Source of the DNA: Neisseriaceae bacterium ESL0693 | GTDB lineage: Bacteria; Pseudomonadota; Gammaproteobacteria; Burkholderiales; Neisseriaceae | Direction: 5' to 3' | Assembly (NCBI GenBank): GCA_029433475.1 | Contig: JAQTIE010000005.1 | Span: 179,878 to 220,639 of the forward strand | Length of the DNA stretch: 40,762 nucleotides | In this document: positions 25,597-34,250 of the stretch, piece after piece | How the letters are laid out: every line of letters starts with the position of its first letter | Position numbering within the stretch: the first letter of the stretch is position 1 | Program-made: the position numbers and the translations under genes | The notes under the pieces: model-generated | What the model was told of the DNA's origin: nothing | The model's database searches: none | Seen by the model: only the letters and a program-made list of their open reading frames with translations

Positions 25597-27111
25597 TTAT
25601 CCAATATTGAATATTTCGTCTGTATGATCAGTAACTGCGAATCACTGATAGTATTTTATATATATTATATTAATAATGAATATTTATTAAATGACTACCG
25701 GTAAAGCAACAGACTGTATAATATAAACAACAATCATCTATCCGACTGTAGCATTAATGCGAATGATCACAGTATACTGGACGATCATTGATACTATTGA
25801 AAAGTAATGACGATATTTAAGACTGACAATATTCTGAGTGAGAGAGCCTGATTATCTTGATTAAAATGAAGTCATCAGAATGATATTACTCAGAATGTAG
25901 AGTAAGGTTCATGATGTATCTTATGGCTGAATCTGAAACTTGAATGAAATCTAGCTAACACATAGCTATTTCAGATTATTTTATAGATATACTTACCATA
26001 ATATCGTATCTCAACATAATCAATTGCCTATCCCTGAATTATTTAAATACTTTCTTCTAGGCCGATTCAGATAAACAATCATCTTGTTCGGATTAATCAT
26101 TGATATACTTTAAATCAAATCTACTATTTATTTAAACTGTTTGAATTCCTATTTATCGCATCATTCGTTTGCCCATAGTCAAGTAACCGCAGATAAATAC
26201 ATGATCTTAATGTTTTAATAATATCAATACCTAATAGTAACCTTATGATCTGATAGTGATCAGGTATCTGTATAAACATTATTCGATTCATTGATCTCTT
26301 ATATTCTGACGAAAACCAAAGGCTGAAAAATAATTCTATTGAGTTCTGTCAGAAATGATTCATAAGCCCAGTTTAACCATTGATGAGTGAGCAGACATCA
26401 AGGTAAAGATAGTCATATTGTTCTGGCGAAGGGCATTCAAAGCACTCATTATAATGAGAGACAAACAAAGCAGAATATTGATATTTCATGAATCAAGTAT
26501 TATATAAATCATGAAGCTTACCGGAGTGATTTATTCGGTTGAATATATAGTTTTGATTAAAAATCACATTATTTAAATAATGCTATTTGATTATTCATTT
26601 TCCATTCTTTGATGAAATAAGGATATTTCACAAGAGATATGCTGATTCTACATTACCAATGATTAGGTGATAATTTATTTATTAATAAAAACTTATCTAA
26701 TTAGATATTCCGGAATTTACATAGATAAGTTATGTAAAAAAGATTATATGCATTATGTTGTATTAATATATAATTAATTATGATTTATAATCATAGTAAT
26801 GTGGATATATTTTTTATTTTCATACTTTGAATTCCATATGATAAAAAAATATTAAATAGATACTATGTGTATTGTAAATTATATGTTAGTATAAAGATAA
26901 ATATTATTTATTTTAATAAATATATATATATGAATATGGATTAATAAGAAATCACATTTATATTATTTAATTTGATTCAGGATATTTGGGAGTGTAGGTT
27001 TATATTGAGATTAAATTTTGTGACTGAAGATAAATTAAATAGAACAGTGTTTGATTTTGAATAATTTTTATTTGTTAAGTATCACTTTTTATTTAGAAAT
27101 GGGATAGGATT
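25597..27111. other. 1.5 kb AT-rich gene-free region upstream of the T6SS genes
   Basis: No credible gene was found on either strand. AT content rises strongly toward 26600-27100, with long runs of A/T (for example near 26850-26950). The promoter of tssB must lie at the right end; the ribosome site GGGATAGGATT directly precedes ATG 27112. Such sequence is typical of DNA bound by silencing proteins or of decayed accessory DNA; that is inference. Confidence 0.5.
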
Positions 27112-27618
27112 ATGTCTGAAAGTTTTCAAAATGAAGTACCACCAGCACGCGTCAATATCAAGCTGGATTTACATACCGGCGGCGCCAAAAAACAAGTTGA
27201 ACTGCCTTTACGTCTACTGGTTGCAGGTGATTTCAGTTTTGCTGAAAACAATACACCCTTAGCCGAACGCAGCAAAGTCAGTATAAATAAAAATAATTTT
27301 GATGCCGTACTGTCTGACATGGCGCCTGAAGTGAAACTGGCCGTTAAAAATGCTTTGTCAGATGATGGCGCAGATATACCGGTTCAATTGACATTTAAAT
27401 CCATGAAGGATTTTCATCCCAGTGCTGTTGTACAACAAGTGCCCGAACTGAAATCTTTATTGGCCATGCGTCATCTGTTGCGCGATCTTAAATCCAACAT
27501 TCTGGATAACGCGGTTCTGCGTAAGGAACTGGAAAAGATTTTGCAGGATAAAAATCTGTCTGATGAATTAAGACGCGAATTAGAAGCCATTTCCCCAGCT
27601 GTTTCTGAACCTCAATAA
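27112..27618 (+). CDS. tssB: TssB, T6SS contractile sheath small subunit
   Basis: TssB (VipA) pairs with TssC to build the contractile sheath around the Hcp tube. The 168-aa protein begins with PPARVNIKLDLHTGGAKKQV and continues VELPLRLLVAGDFSF. It has the family's basic/acidic middle (VSINKNNFDAVLSDMAPEVK) and the FKSMKDFHPSAVVQQVPEL block, followed by a helical C-terminus used in sheath assembly. Size is normal. The ribosome site GGGATAGGATT stands directly before the ATG. tssC follows after 21 bp. Confidence 0.95.
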   Translation: MSESFQNEVPPARVNIKLDLHTGGAKKQVELPLRLLVAGDFSFAENNTPLAERSKVSINKNNFDAVLSDMAPEVKLAVKNALSDDGADIPVQLTFKSMKDFHPSAVVQQVPELKSLLAMRHLLRDLKSNILDNAVLRKELEKILQDKNLSDELRRELEAISPAVSEPQ

Positions 27619-27639
27619 AATCAACATCAGGAGATAAGA

Positions 27640-29172
27640 ATGAAAGAACAAGATCAGCATACCAGTACAGCCAAACAATCCGCTGTTATTAATCAGTCAG
27701 TATATGAATCATTATTCGATAAAATCAATCTGGATACGGTCAAACAAGCGCCACAGTTTAATCATTTTACCGATAACACCATACTGGCTGAATCTGCCGT
27801 TAATGAGCGCATTTCTGTAGCCATCAATGTTTTTCTGAAAATGATTCAGGACAGTGCTCAGACTGTCGATAAACTCGATAAAACATTATTGGATTTTCAT
27901 ATTGCCAGAATTGATGAACTCATCAGCAGACAGCTGGATAATATATTGCATCATCCTGAATTCCAGGCCATTGAATCTACCTGGCGCGGATTAAAATTTC
28001 TGGTAGATCGTACTGACTTTCGTCAGAATGTGCGTATTGATTTACTGGATGTTTCTAAAGATGATTTACTGCGCGACTTTGAAGATGCGCCTGAAACCAT
28101 CCAGAGTGGTTTGTATCAGCATACCTATATTGATGAATATGATACACCCGGCGGTCAGCCGATTGCCTCAGTCATTTCTGCTTACGAATTTGACCGTTCA
28201 CCGCAGGATATCGAATTACTGAGAAACATTTCTAAAGTTTCAGCCGCTGCCCATATGCCGTTTATCGGCTCTGCAGGGCCTGCTTTCTTCGGCAAAGAAA
28301 CGATGGAAGAAGTAGCCTCCATTAAAGACATCGGCAACTACTTTGACCGGGCTGAGTATATCAAATGGAATAGTTTCCGCCAGAGTGATGATGCCCGTTA
28401 CATTGGCCTGACATTACCACGCTTTTTATCCCGTTTACCTTACGGCAAAGACACAGTACCAGTACGTGATTTTAATTATCATGAAGAAGTAAAAGGACCT
28501 GATCATAACCGTTATTTATGGTCTAACGCTACCTTTGCCTTTGCCGCCAATATGGTACGCAGTTTCATTAAGAATGGTTGGTGTATACAGATTCGCGGAC
28601 CACAGGCCGGTGGTCTGGTTGAGAATCTGCCCATCCACCTCTATGATCTGGGTGCCGGCGCACAAATGAAAATTCCGACAGAAGTATTGATTCCTGAAAC
28701 CCGTGAATTTGAGTTTGCCAATTTAGGTTTTGTGCCATTATCTTTTTATAAAAATCATGATTTTGCCTGTTTCTTCTCTGCCAATTCAACGCAGAAACCG
28801 GCGCTCTATGATACGAAGGAGGCTACGGCCAATAGCCGCATCAATTCACGTCTGCCGTATATTTTCCTGTTGTCCCGTCTGGCTCATTATCTGAAACTGA
28901 TTCAGCGCGAAAATATCGGTATGACCAAAGATCGTCGCGTACTGGAAGTGGAAATGAATAACTGGATTCAGAATCTGGTGACTGAAATGAGCGATCCGAG
29001 CGATGAATTACAAGCTTCCCATCCATTACGTGAAGCCAAGGTTATGGTTGAAGATATTGAAGACAATCCTGGATTCTTCAAAATCAAACTGTTTGTGATT
29101 CCGCATTTCCAGATCGAAGGCATGGATATTAATCTGTCTTTGGTTTCTCAAATGCCCAAAGCCAAAAAATAA
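27640..29172 (+). CDS. tssC: TssC, T6SS contractile sheath large subunit
   Basis: TssC (VipB) forms the main sheath strands, and its helical parts are pulled apart by ClpV after contraction. The 510-aa protein has the usual HHPEFQAIESTWRGLKFLVD block, the FIGSAGPAFFG stretch, LPRFLSRLPYG, IRGPQAGGLVENLPIH and EVLIPETREFEFANLGFVPL. Its C-terminus, SRLPYIFLLSRLAHYLK followed by PGFFKIKLFVIPHFQ, gives the sheath domain. The ribosome site AGGAGATAAGA precedes the ATG. A 16-bp perfect hairpin follows 20 bp after the stop and probably limits read-through into tssK. Confidence 0.96.
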   Translation: MKEQDQHTSTAKQSAVINQSVYESLFDKINLDTVKQAPQFNHFTDNTILAESAVNERISVAINVFLKMIQDSAQTVDKLDKTLLDFHIARIDELISRQLDNILHHPEFQAIESTWRGLKFLVDRTDFRQNVRIDLLDVSKDDLLRDFEDAPETIQSGLYQHTYIDEYDTPGGQPIASVISAYEFDRSPQDIELLRNISKVSAAAHMPFIGSAGPAFFGKETMEEVASIKDIGNYFDRAEYIKWNSFRQSDDARYIGLTLPRFLSRLPYGKDTVPVRDFNYHEEVKGPDHNRYLWSNATFAFAANMVRSFIKNGWCIQIRGPQAGGLVENLPIHLYDLGAGAQMKIPTEVLIPETREFEFANLGFVPLSFYKNHDFACFFSANSTQKPALYDTKEATANSRINSRLPYIFLLSRLAHYLKLIQRENIGMTKDRRVLEVEMNNWIQNLVTEMSDPSDELQASHPLREAKVMVEDIEDNPGFFKIKLFVIPHFQIEGMDINLSLVSQMPKAKK

Positions 29173-29192
29173 ACCTTTTGGTTAAGAAGACA

Positions 29193-29230
29193 AGTGTATT
29201 TTTAACCGTGTTACCGGTTAAAAATACACT
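29193..29230 (+). terminator. Strong hairpin after tssC
   Basis: AGTGTATTTTTAACCG (29193-29208) pairs perfectly with its inverse at 29215-29230 over a 6-base loop. It is likely a terminator or mRNA-stabilising element that sets a high sheath-to-baseplate ratio. No separate T run follows, but the stem is fully paired on both strands and could act in both directions. Confidence 0.65.
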
Positions 29231-30033
29231 CCAAAGCAATAACAATAGCCAGAATATTATTTGCGAAGCTGATAATGCCATAAGCACATCCCTGATTATT
29301 GTTGCTGCAGGGCAAACCGCAAGAATCAGCCAAGAGAGAAACCGACCACCCGAAATCTGATGATAAGGAATCTGCCATGTTTAAGGATATCAAAATGATG
29401 ATTAACAACTTGTAGTTTGTTAATGAAAGCGCGAGGAACAGCTTTGCTGTTGTACTGATTACACATTCATCTATTGATGACAGAAGATGATTTAAATTTA
29501 GGCCATTGATTTTAAATCATGGATTAGTGAGGTCAGCAGATCGTAGAGGACATCGGTAATACTGAAAGATTATTTGATCACACCATAGATACAGTATGAA
29601 TCATACCGGTCTGACGGTATTTTCTTGGTTAAATATTTGATTTTTAGGAGATAAGGTGGATTTTTCTGATGATATGCTCAAGTGATTCAAGAGGATGAAT
29701 GGCGAAAATCAATAAATCCTGAGTATCAGCATATATACCTTATAGCGCTGAAGATGGGTAAGTATCCTGAAAGTAATCAACACATGAAAAGTTCAGTTTA
29801 TTTTTTGCCTGATTTTTGCAAAACACCATGGTTTATGTTGCGTTATCCATGATTAAGCATGAATAACCGTCTATTTAACCTGATGCTACCAGTCAATTCT
29901 GAATGATTTTGGTCAGTGTTGTGGTTAAAAATAAAATTTGGGTTATCGATCACGCATCATGTGAATCAGTTGACTTGGCATTACTCGGTAAAGTTTTGGC
30001 CTCAAGGCTTTGATGCTGGTCGTTGGATGAAAG
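29231..30033. other. 0.8 kb gap within the T6SS operon
   Basis: tssE, tssF, tssG or hcp would commonly stand near here, but I find only short frames. A 12-codon frame starts at ~29376 (MFKDIKMMINNL) behind a GGAA site, and a 60-codon frame (29178-29360) overlaps the hairpin. Neither resembles a T6SS subunit. The segment may be decayed sequence left after loss or transposition of genes. Confidence 0.45.
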
Positions 30034-30060
30034 AAATAGTAGTTTAAACTATTTATTTTT
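30034..30060 (+). promoter_or_regulatory. Hairpin with T-rich tail just ahead of tssK
   Basis: AAATAGT (30034-30040) and ACTATTT (30048-30054) enclose a 7-base loop, followed by ATTTTT. It lies 13 bp before the TTG start of tssK and may attenuate transcription or affect translation of tssK. Confidence 0.4.
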
Positions 30061-30072
30061 ATAGGTATTATT

Positions 30073-31416
30073 TTGAAAATTATCAATCCGATCTGGTACG
30101 AAGGTACCTTATTATTACCGCAGATTTTTCAGCAGCAGGAATGGGCACAGCAACAGCATAGCCTCAGTATCAACCGCCTGACCCGCATCACATTCTGGGG
30201 TGTCGTGCGGGTTCAGCCTGATTTGGCCAGTCTGGCATTAAATAAACTGAAACTGACTGATTGTGCAGTTTCATTTCAGGATGGTAGCTGGTTTGATGCC
30301 AAAGAAATGCAGTATTTACCACCAGCGCGCGATTTAAACCAGATCGGGGCAGATATTATTGATACCACGGTTTATTTAACCCTGCCTGAACTCAATTCCA
30401 CTGGCAGCAATTTGGTGGAAAATAATGCCAATACCCCCTTGCGTTTTACGCGACAATTTACGGAAGTTGCCGATTTATATGGTCAGCAGCGTACTGAAAT
30501 TGCCGCTAAAGAATTTAATTTCAGTCTGAAATTTGAACATGAAAACCGCCAGAATGATCTGGCCATTCCCTTATTGAAATTAAGTAAAAGCATCAATGAT
30601 GAATGGCAGATTAATGACAGTTTTGTGCCACCAGTATTATTTATTGAAAGCAATCACTATTTAACCAATCTTCTGAATCGGCAGATTCAGTTGTTACAAA
30701 ATAAAAGCCATCGGCTGGCTGCGTTACGCAAAGAGCGTACCCGCCAGTCTGCTGATTTTCTGGTGTCTGACGTATCACTTTTCTGGCTACTGAATATCCT
30801 GAATCAATCATTACCTGAATTACAGCTATTACAACGTTTTCCGAATGTGGCACCGGAAAATTACTATCGATTGCTGTCCCGTCTGGTAGGCAGTTTACTG
30901 TCCTTTTCTTTTGAGATGGATATTGATGACATTCCGCCCTATGAACCTTTGGATTTATATCAGACATTCAGCCAGCTGGATCATCAGCTGATGCAGTTAC
31001 TGGATACCGTGATTCCTACCGTGCTGGTAGTGATTGAACTGGAGAAATCCGGACTGACACGCTGGACAGGCCATCTTCATGACCATAGGCTGGATGAAAA
31101 TGCTGATTACTATTTATCGGTTCGGGCAAATACACCCTTATATCAATTACAAGACCGCTTTCCAAAACTATGCAAAATAGGCTCTCCGGATGATATAGAA
31201 CGCATCCTGCCTTCTGCTTCCAACGGTATCGGACTGCGCATGATGCAACGTTTGCCCAGTGCCTTACCCATGCGTTCCGAAGCCATTTATTTTGCGTTGG
31301 ATAAATCACACCCTCATTTTACTGCCATGATTCAATCTGGTTCATGTTGTATTTATGTGCCTGATGCTTTCGAAAATTTAAACTTAGAATTATATGTGGT
31401 GCCTAATGAACAATAA
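30073..31416 (+). CDS. tssK: TssK, T6SS baseplate-membrane connector
   Basis: TssK links the TssEFG baseplate wedges to the TssJLM membrane complex. The 447-aa protein has the family N-terminus IIN-PIWYEGTLLLPQIFQQQE, which matches the usual 'W.EG..L.PQ.FQQ' pattern, so translation must start at or close to the TTG at 30073. Further family blocks are ESNHYLTNLLNRQIQLLQN, LNQSLPELQLLQ, HPENYYRLL-like VAPENYYRLLSRLVGSLLSF, and PYEPLDLYQTFSQLDHQLMQLLDTVIP. The receptor-binding C-terminal part is at 320-447. The ribosome site (ATAGG) is modest. It overlaps tssL by 11 bp. Confidence 0.93.
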   Translation: MKIINPIWYEGTLLLPQIFQQQEWAQQQHSLSINRLTRITFWGVVRVQPDLASLALNKLKLTDCAVSFQDGSWFDAKEMQYLPPARDLNQIGADIIDTTVYLTLPELNSTGSNLVENNANTPLRFTRQFTEVADLYGQQRTEIAAKEFNFSLKFEHENRQNDLAIPLLKLSKSINDEWQINDSFVPPVLFIESNHYLTNLLNRQIQLLQNKSHRLAALRKERTRQSADFLVSDVSLFWLLNILNQSLPELQLLQRFPNVAPENYYRLLSRLVGSLLSFSFEMDIDDIPPYEPLDLYQTFSQLDHQLMQLLDTVIPTVLVVIELEKSGLTRWTGHLHDHRLDENADYYLSVRANTPLYQLQDRFPKLCKIGSPDDIERILPSASNGIGLRMMQRLPSALPMRSEAIYFALDKSHPHFTAMIQSGSCCIYVPDAFENLNLELYVVPNEQ

Positions 31417-32047
31417 AGATATTCCCGATTATGTACGAATGCACTTACGTGATTATGTCTTATTTGTAACAAGGCTAGGCATGGGGAAAGTCAGTAAAGA
31501 TATTTCCTACATTAAATCAGCCGCCACACAGATTATCGATCATTTTGATCAAAAGCTGACACAACAGCAATTATCACAAGAGCAGCATAAACAGATTCGT
31601 TATGCCCTGTTTGCGCTGGTGGACGAAGTTGCACTACGTTTTCTGACCAGTTCAGACCGGGTGGCATGGGAAAACCTGCCATTACAGGTGGGGCAGTTTG
31701 ATGAATACGACGCGGGCGTTCAGCTGTTTGAAGATATTCAGACCGAATTGGCTAAGCCTGATCCTTCATTATGGTTACTCAGTGTCTGGAAACTGATTTT
31801 TACACTGGGCTTTAATGGGCAGTATCTATTTGATGAACAAACCAAACCACATGAATTGATCAGGCTGATTGATCAGAAACTGCCAGCAATTGTCATCAGC
31901 GACATCAAAGTGAATCACAAATTACGCGCCATCAGCCTGCGCTCTTTTTCTGCTGTTGGCTGGAGCATCATACTATTGATCGCAACGGTGATTCTCTATC
32001 TGGTTTTAAATAAATATCTGACTAACTTAGTGGTACATATTAAATAA
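31406..32047 (+). CDS. tssL: TssL (DotU), T6SS inner-membrane subunit
   Basis: TssL is a C-tail-anchored inner-membrane protein whose cytoplasmic hook-shaped helical domain binds TssK/TssE. The 213-aa product (start ATG 31406, overlapping the end of tssK) has the DotU pattern IRYALFALVDEVALRFL, then LPLQVGQFDEYDAGVQLFEDI and LWLLSVWKLIFTLGFNGQYL. A single membrane segment lies near the C-terminus (VGWSIILLIATVILYLVL, ~187-205), followed by a short tail. An earlier in-frame ATG at 31394 is possible. It has no peptidoglycan-binding extension; that role is taken by the next gene. Confidence 0.92.
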   Translation: MNNKDIPDYVRMHLRDYVLFVTRLGMGKVSKDISYIKSAATQIIDHFDQKLTQQQLSQEQHKQIRYALFALVDEVALRFLTSSDRVAWENLPLQVGQFDEYDAGVQLFEDIQTELAKPDPSLWLLSVWKLIFTLGFNGQYLFDEQTKPHELIRLIDQKLPAIVISDIKVNHKLRAISLRSFSAVGWSIILLIATVILYLVLNKYLTNLVVHIK

Positions 32048-32055
32048 ACAACCCA

Positions 32056-33660
32056 ATGAATAAACGCATTTATTATAGCTTGCTTCTCATTTGGAGCATG
32101 ATACTGACACAGTATTTTATCTGGGGTGTCTGGGCAATATACTGGCCGGTAAAAATATGTCTGAGTGTTCTGACTTTATTAATAGCCGCCATAGCCGCCT
32201 ACTGGCGACATCATCGACAACAGCATGATCAGACTGATGCACTGCATCAATTGCCAAAAGTAAACAAAATCATTCTGGTGGCCGGTGATAGTCTATCGCA
32301 CTGGATTGAAGCCGGTCAGCCGTGGCGTTTATTCCGTGACACTTTATGGCTGCGTGTTGATCGTTGTGCTGAATTATGCCATGTCTACCAGACATTAAAT
32401 GAACAAAATCAGATTCCTGCCGGAATATTCCTGATTCTGAACCCCGATTCTTATCGCCACATTACCGCGTTAGAACAAAATATCGCCCAATGGCGGCAGG
32501 AAATAGAAACCCTGCAAGGAATATATAAACGGCGTATACCTGTAACCCTCGGTGTTTACACCGATCTTGCCGATGACCAGCTGCATTTTTGGCCAGACCA
32601 AATTGTCAACCAGATTTGTCGCCAGCGAAGTGCCGCTGCCGATTATTTCAACCAGATGCAGCAGCAACTTGATGGCCTGGCGGTACTGGCTGCCGAACAT
32701 CCTGATCACATCACTTATCAAAGCACCGCCAATATTTATCTGAGCCAACGCTGGTTACAAAAACATGTGATCAATAATTTATTACCAGACATACCTTATC
32801 AACATTCACTCTACCTGAATGCCTGTGTCTGGCTTAATAGCCATCACACCGATGAGCAGGCCGCCTGGCGTTTATTTGAAATCGAAACCACCGGCCTGGT
32901 TACCCCCGCTCGCCATCAGTCGCCGGAGGGTTTGCATGATTTCCCGAAAATTGAAGTCAACATGATTCGCCAGCGTTATTTAGGGCAGGGGGGAAAGTAT
33001 CTGTGTTATGCCATTAATTGCCTGTTATTGTTTTTAATCATTGGCGGCAGTTATTCATATAGCCAGAACCGTCAGTGGATTCAGGAGATTATAGCCACAC
33101 ATCAGAAATATATTGCCTTACCTTTAAAGCAGGAGAATGAACGCCTTGACGCCATAAGCGAACTGAAAAAAATCCAGCAGACTTTGCAAAATTATCAGGC
33201 TTACGGAGAACCTGCGCGCATGGGTTTTGGTTTATATCATGCCACCAGACTGCTGCCGATCATTAATGACGATATTAACCATTTCCAGATTGCCAGAAAA
33301 CAGGTAGTACGACTAGATACGACCGCCTTATTTGATGTTGGCCAGAGCCATTTAAAAAATGATGCCAAACTCAGCCTGCAAGGCATTCTGACCTGGATTC
33401 AGGCTAATCCCAATCAGCGCGTACTGATTGACGGCTATACCGATAACACCGGTGACGATGAATTAAACAGGAAACTATCACTTGCACGGGCTCAGGCCGT
33501 GCGTGACTGGCTGGTTAATGCCTCAACCTTTAACCCCGAGCATTTTACGGTACAAGGCCACGGCGCCAGCCAACCCATTGCCACCAACGACAATGACAGT
33601 GGGCGTAGTAAAAACCGTCGTGTAGAAATTACTTTAGTCGATATGCCACACCGAGACTAA
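32056..33660 (+). CDS. tagL: TagL-like T6SS peptidoglycan anchor (three membrane segments plus OmpA-like domain)
   Basis: The 534-aa protein has two membrane segments near the N-terminus (~7-27 and ~30-48) and a cytoplasmic region of ~265 residues with no recognisable motif. A third membrane segment follows at ~315-336 (INCLLLFLIIGGSYSY), then a short periplasmic linker and an OmpA-like peptidoglycan-binding domain (~423-534). The last has LFDVGQSHLKNDAKLSLQG, then IDGYTDNTGDDELNRKLSLA and the closing NRRVEI. This three-segment layout fits TagL (SciZ) of enteroaggregative E. coli, which ties the TssL-containing membrane complex to the cell wall. The first three segments and cytoplasmic loop also recall the N-terminal topology of TssM, but the large TssM periplasmic part and Walker motif are absent. 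It lies 8 bp behind tssL, its expected partner. Confidence 0.82.
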   Translation: MNKRIYYSLLLIWSMILTQYFIWGVWAIYWPVKICLSVLTLLIAAIAAYWRHHRQQHDQTDALHQLPKVNKIILVAGDSLSHWIEAGQPWRLFRDTLWLRVDRCAELCHVYQTLNEQNQIPAGIFLILNPDSYRHITALEQNIAQWRQEIETLQGIYKRRIPVTLGVYTDLADDQLHFWPDQIVNQICRQRSAAADYFNQMQQQLDGLAVLAAEHPDHITYQSTANIYLSQRWLQKHVINNLLPDIPYQHSLYLNACVWLNSHHTDEQAAWRLFEIETTGLVTPARHQSPEGLHDFPKIEVNMIRQRYLGQGGKYLCYAINCLLLFLIIGGSYSYSQNRQWIQEIIATHQKYIALPLKQENERLDAISELKKIQQTLQNYQAYGEPARMGFGLYHATRLLPIINDDINHFQIARKQVVRLDTTALFDVGQSHLKNDAKLSLQGILTWIQANPNQRVLIDGYTDNTGDDELNRKLSLARAQAVRDWLVNASTFNPEHFTVQGHGASQPIATNDNDSGRSKNRRVEITLVDMPHRD

Positions 33661-33701
33661 CAGTATATGTTGTTTTTTTATTAATAAATAAGGATGAAAC
33701 T

Positions 33702-34187
33702 ATGGCAATACCAGCCTATTTGTGGATTAAAGATGATGGTGGTTCTGACGTCAAAGGCTCTGTAACCGTTCAGGAGCGTGAAGGTTCTGTGGAAGTACTG
33801 GCTTTTGACCATGAAGTATATATTCCTACCGATGGCAACACCGGCAAATTAACCGGCACCCGCGTGCATAAACCGGTTTCCTTCGTCAAAGAATATGATG
33901 CTTCATCACCTTATCTTTATAAAGCCGTGACCAACGGCCAAAACCTGAAGTCACTCGAATTCAAATGGTACCGCATTGACGATGCCGGACAGGAAAAAGA
34001 GTATTTCAATACCCTGTTGGAAAATGTCAAAGTAGTAGCGGTTCGCCCGAAAATGCACAATATCAAAGAATTGAGCAAAGAACGGTATAACCATCTGGAA
34101 GAAGTGGAATTACGCTATGAAAAAATTACCTGGTCATACAAAGACGGTAATATTGTTCACTCAGACAGCTGGGTAGAAAACCGTTAA
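33702..34187 (+). CDS. hcp: Hcp (TssD), T6SS tube protein
   Basis: Hcp hexamers stack into the inner tube that is expelled with VgrG. The 161-aa protein begins AIPAYLWIKDDGGSDVKGSV, followed by the family stretch VEVLAFDHEVYIPTD and HKPVSFVKEYDASSPYLYKA. The later part has the EFKWYRIDDAGQEKEYFNTL block and ends in EKITWSYKDGNIVHSDSW. Size and motifs fit the common Hcp family of the EAEC/Burkholderia type. The ribosome site AAGGATG precedes ATG 33702. A GC-rich hairpin after the gene probably stabilises its abundant mRNA or reduces read-through into clpV. Confidence 0.95.
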   Translation: MAIPAYLWIKDDGGSDVKGSVTVQEREGSVEVLAFDHEVYIPTDGNTGKLTGTRVHKPVSFVKEYDASSPYLYKAVTNGQNLKSLEFKWYRIDDAGQEKEYFNTLLENVKVVAVRPKMHNIKELSKERYNHLEEVELRYEKITWSYKDGNIVHSDSWVENR

Positions 34188-34198
34188 GCCATAAACAC

Positions 34199-34230
34199 AA
34201 GGCGCAGGCAGCACACGTTTGCGCCTTCCT
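34199..34230 (+). terminator. Hairpin between hcp and clpV
   Basis: AAGGCGCA (34199-34206) pairs exactly with TGCGCCTT (34220-34227), with a short pyrimidine tail. It is likely a partial terminator that lets Hcp be made in excess of ClpV. Confidence 0.65.
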
Positions 34231-34250
34231 AACAAACCGAAGAGGTCGGA

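Noticed and set aside
32056-33660. Truncated TssM
   Set aside because: The topology is similar, but there is no Walker motif or large TssM periplasmic domain, and a complete OmpA-like C-terminus fits TagL better.
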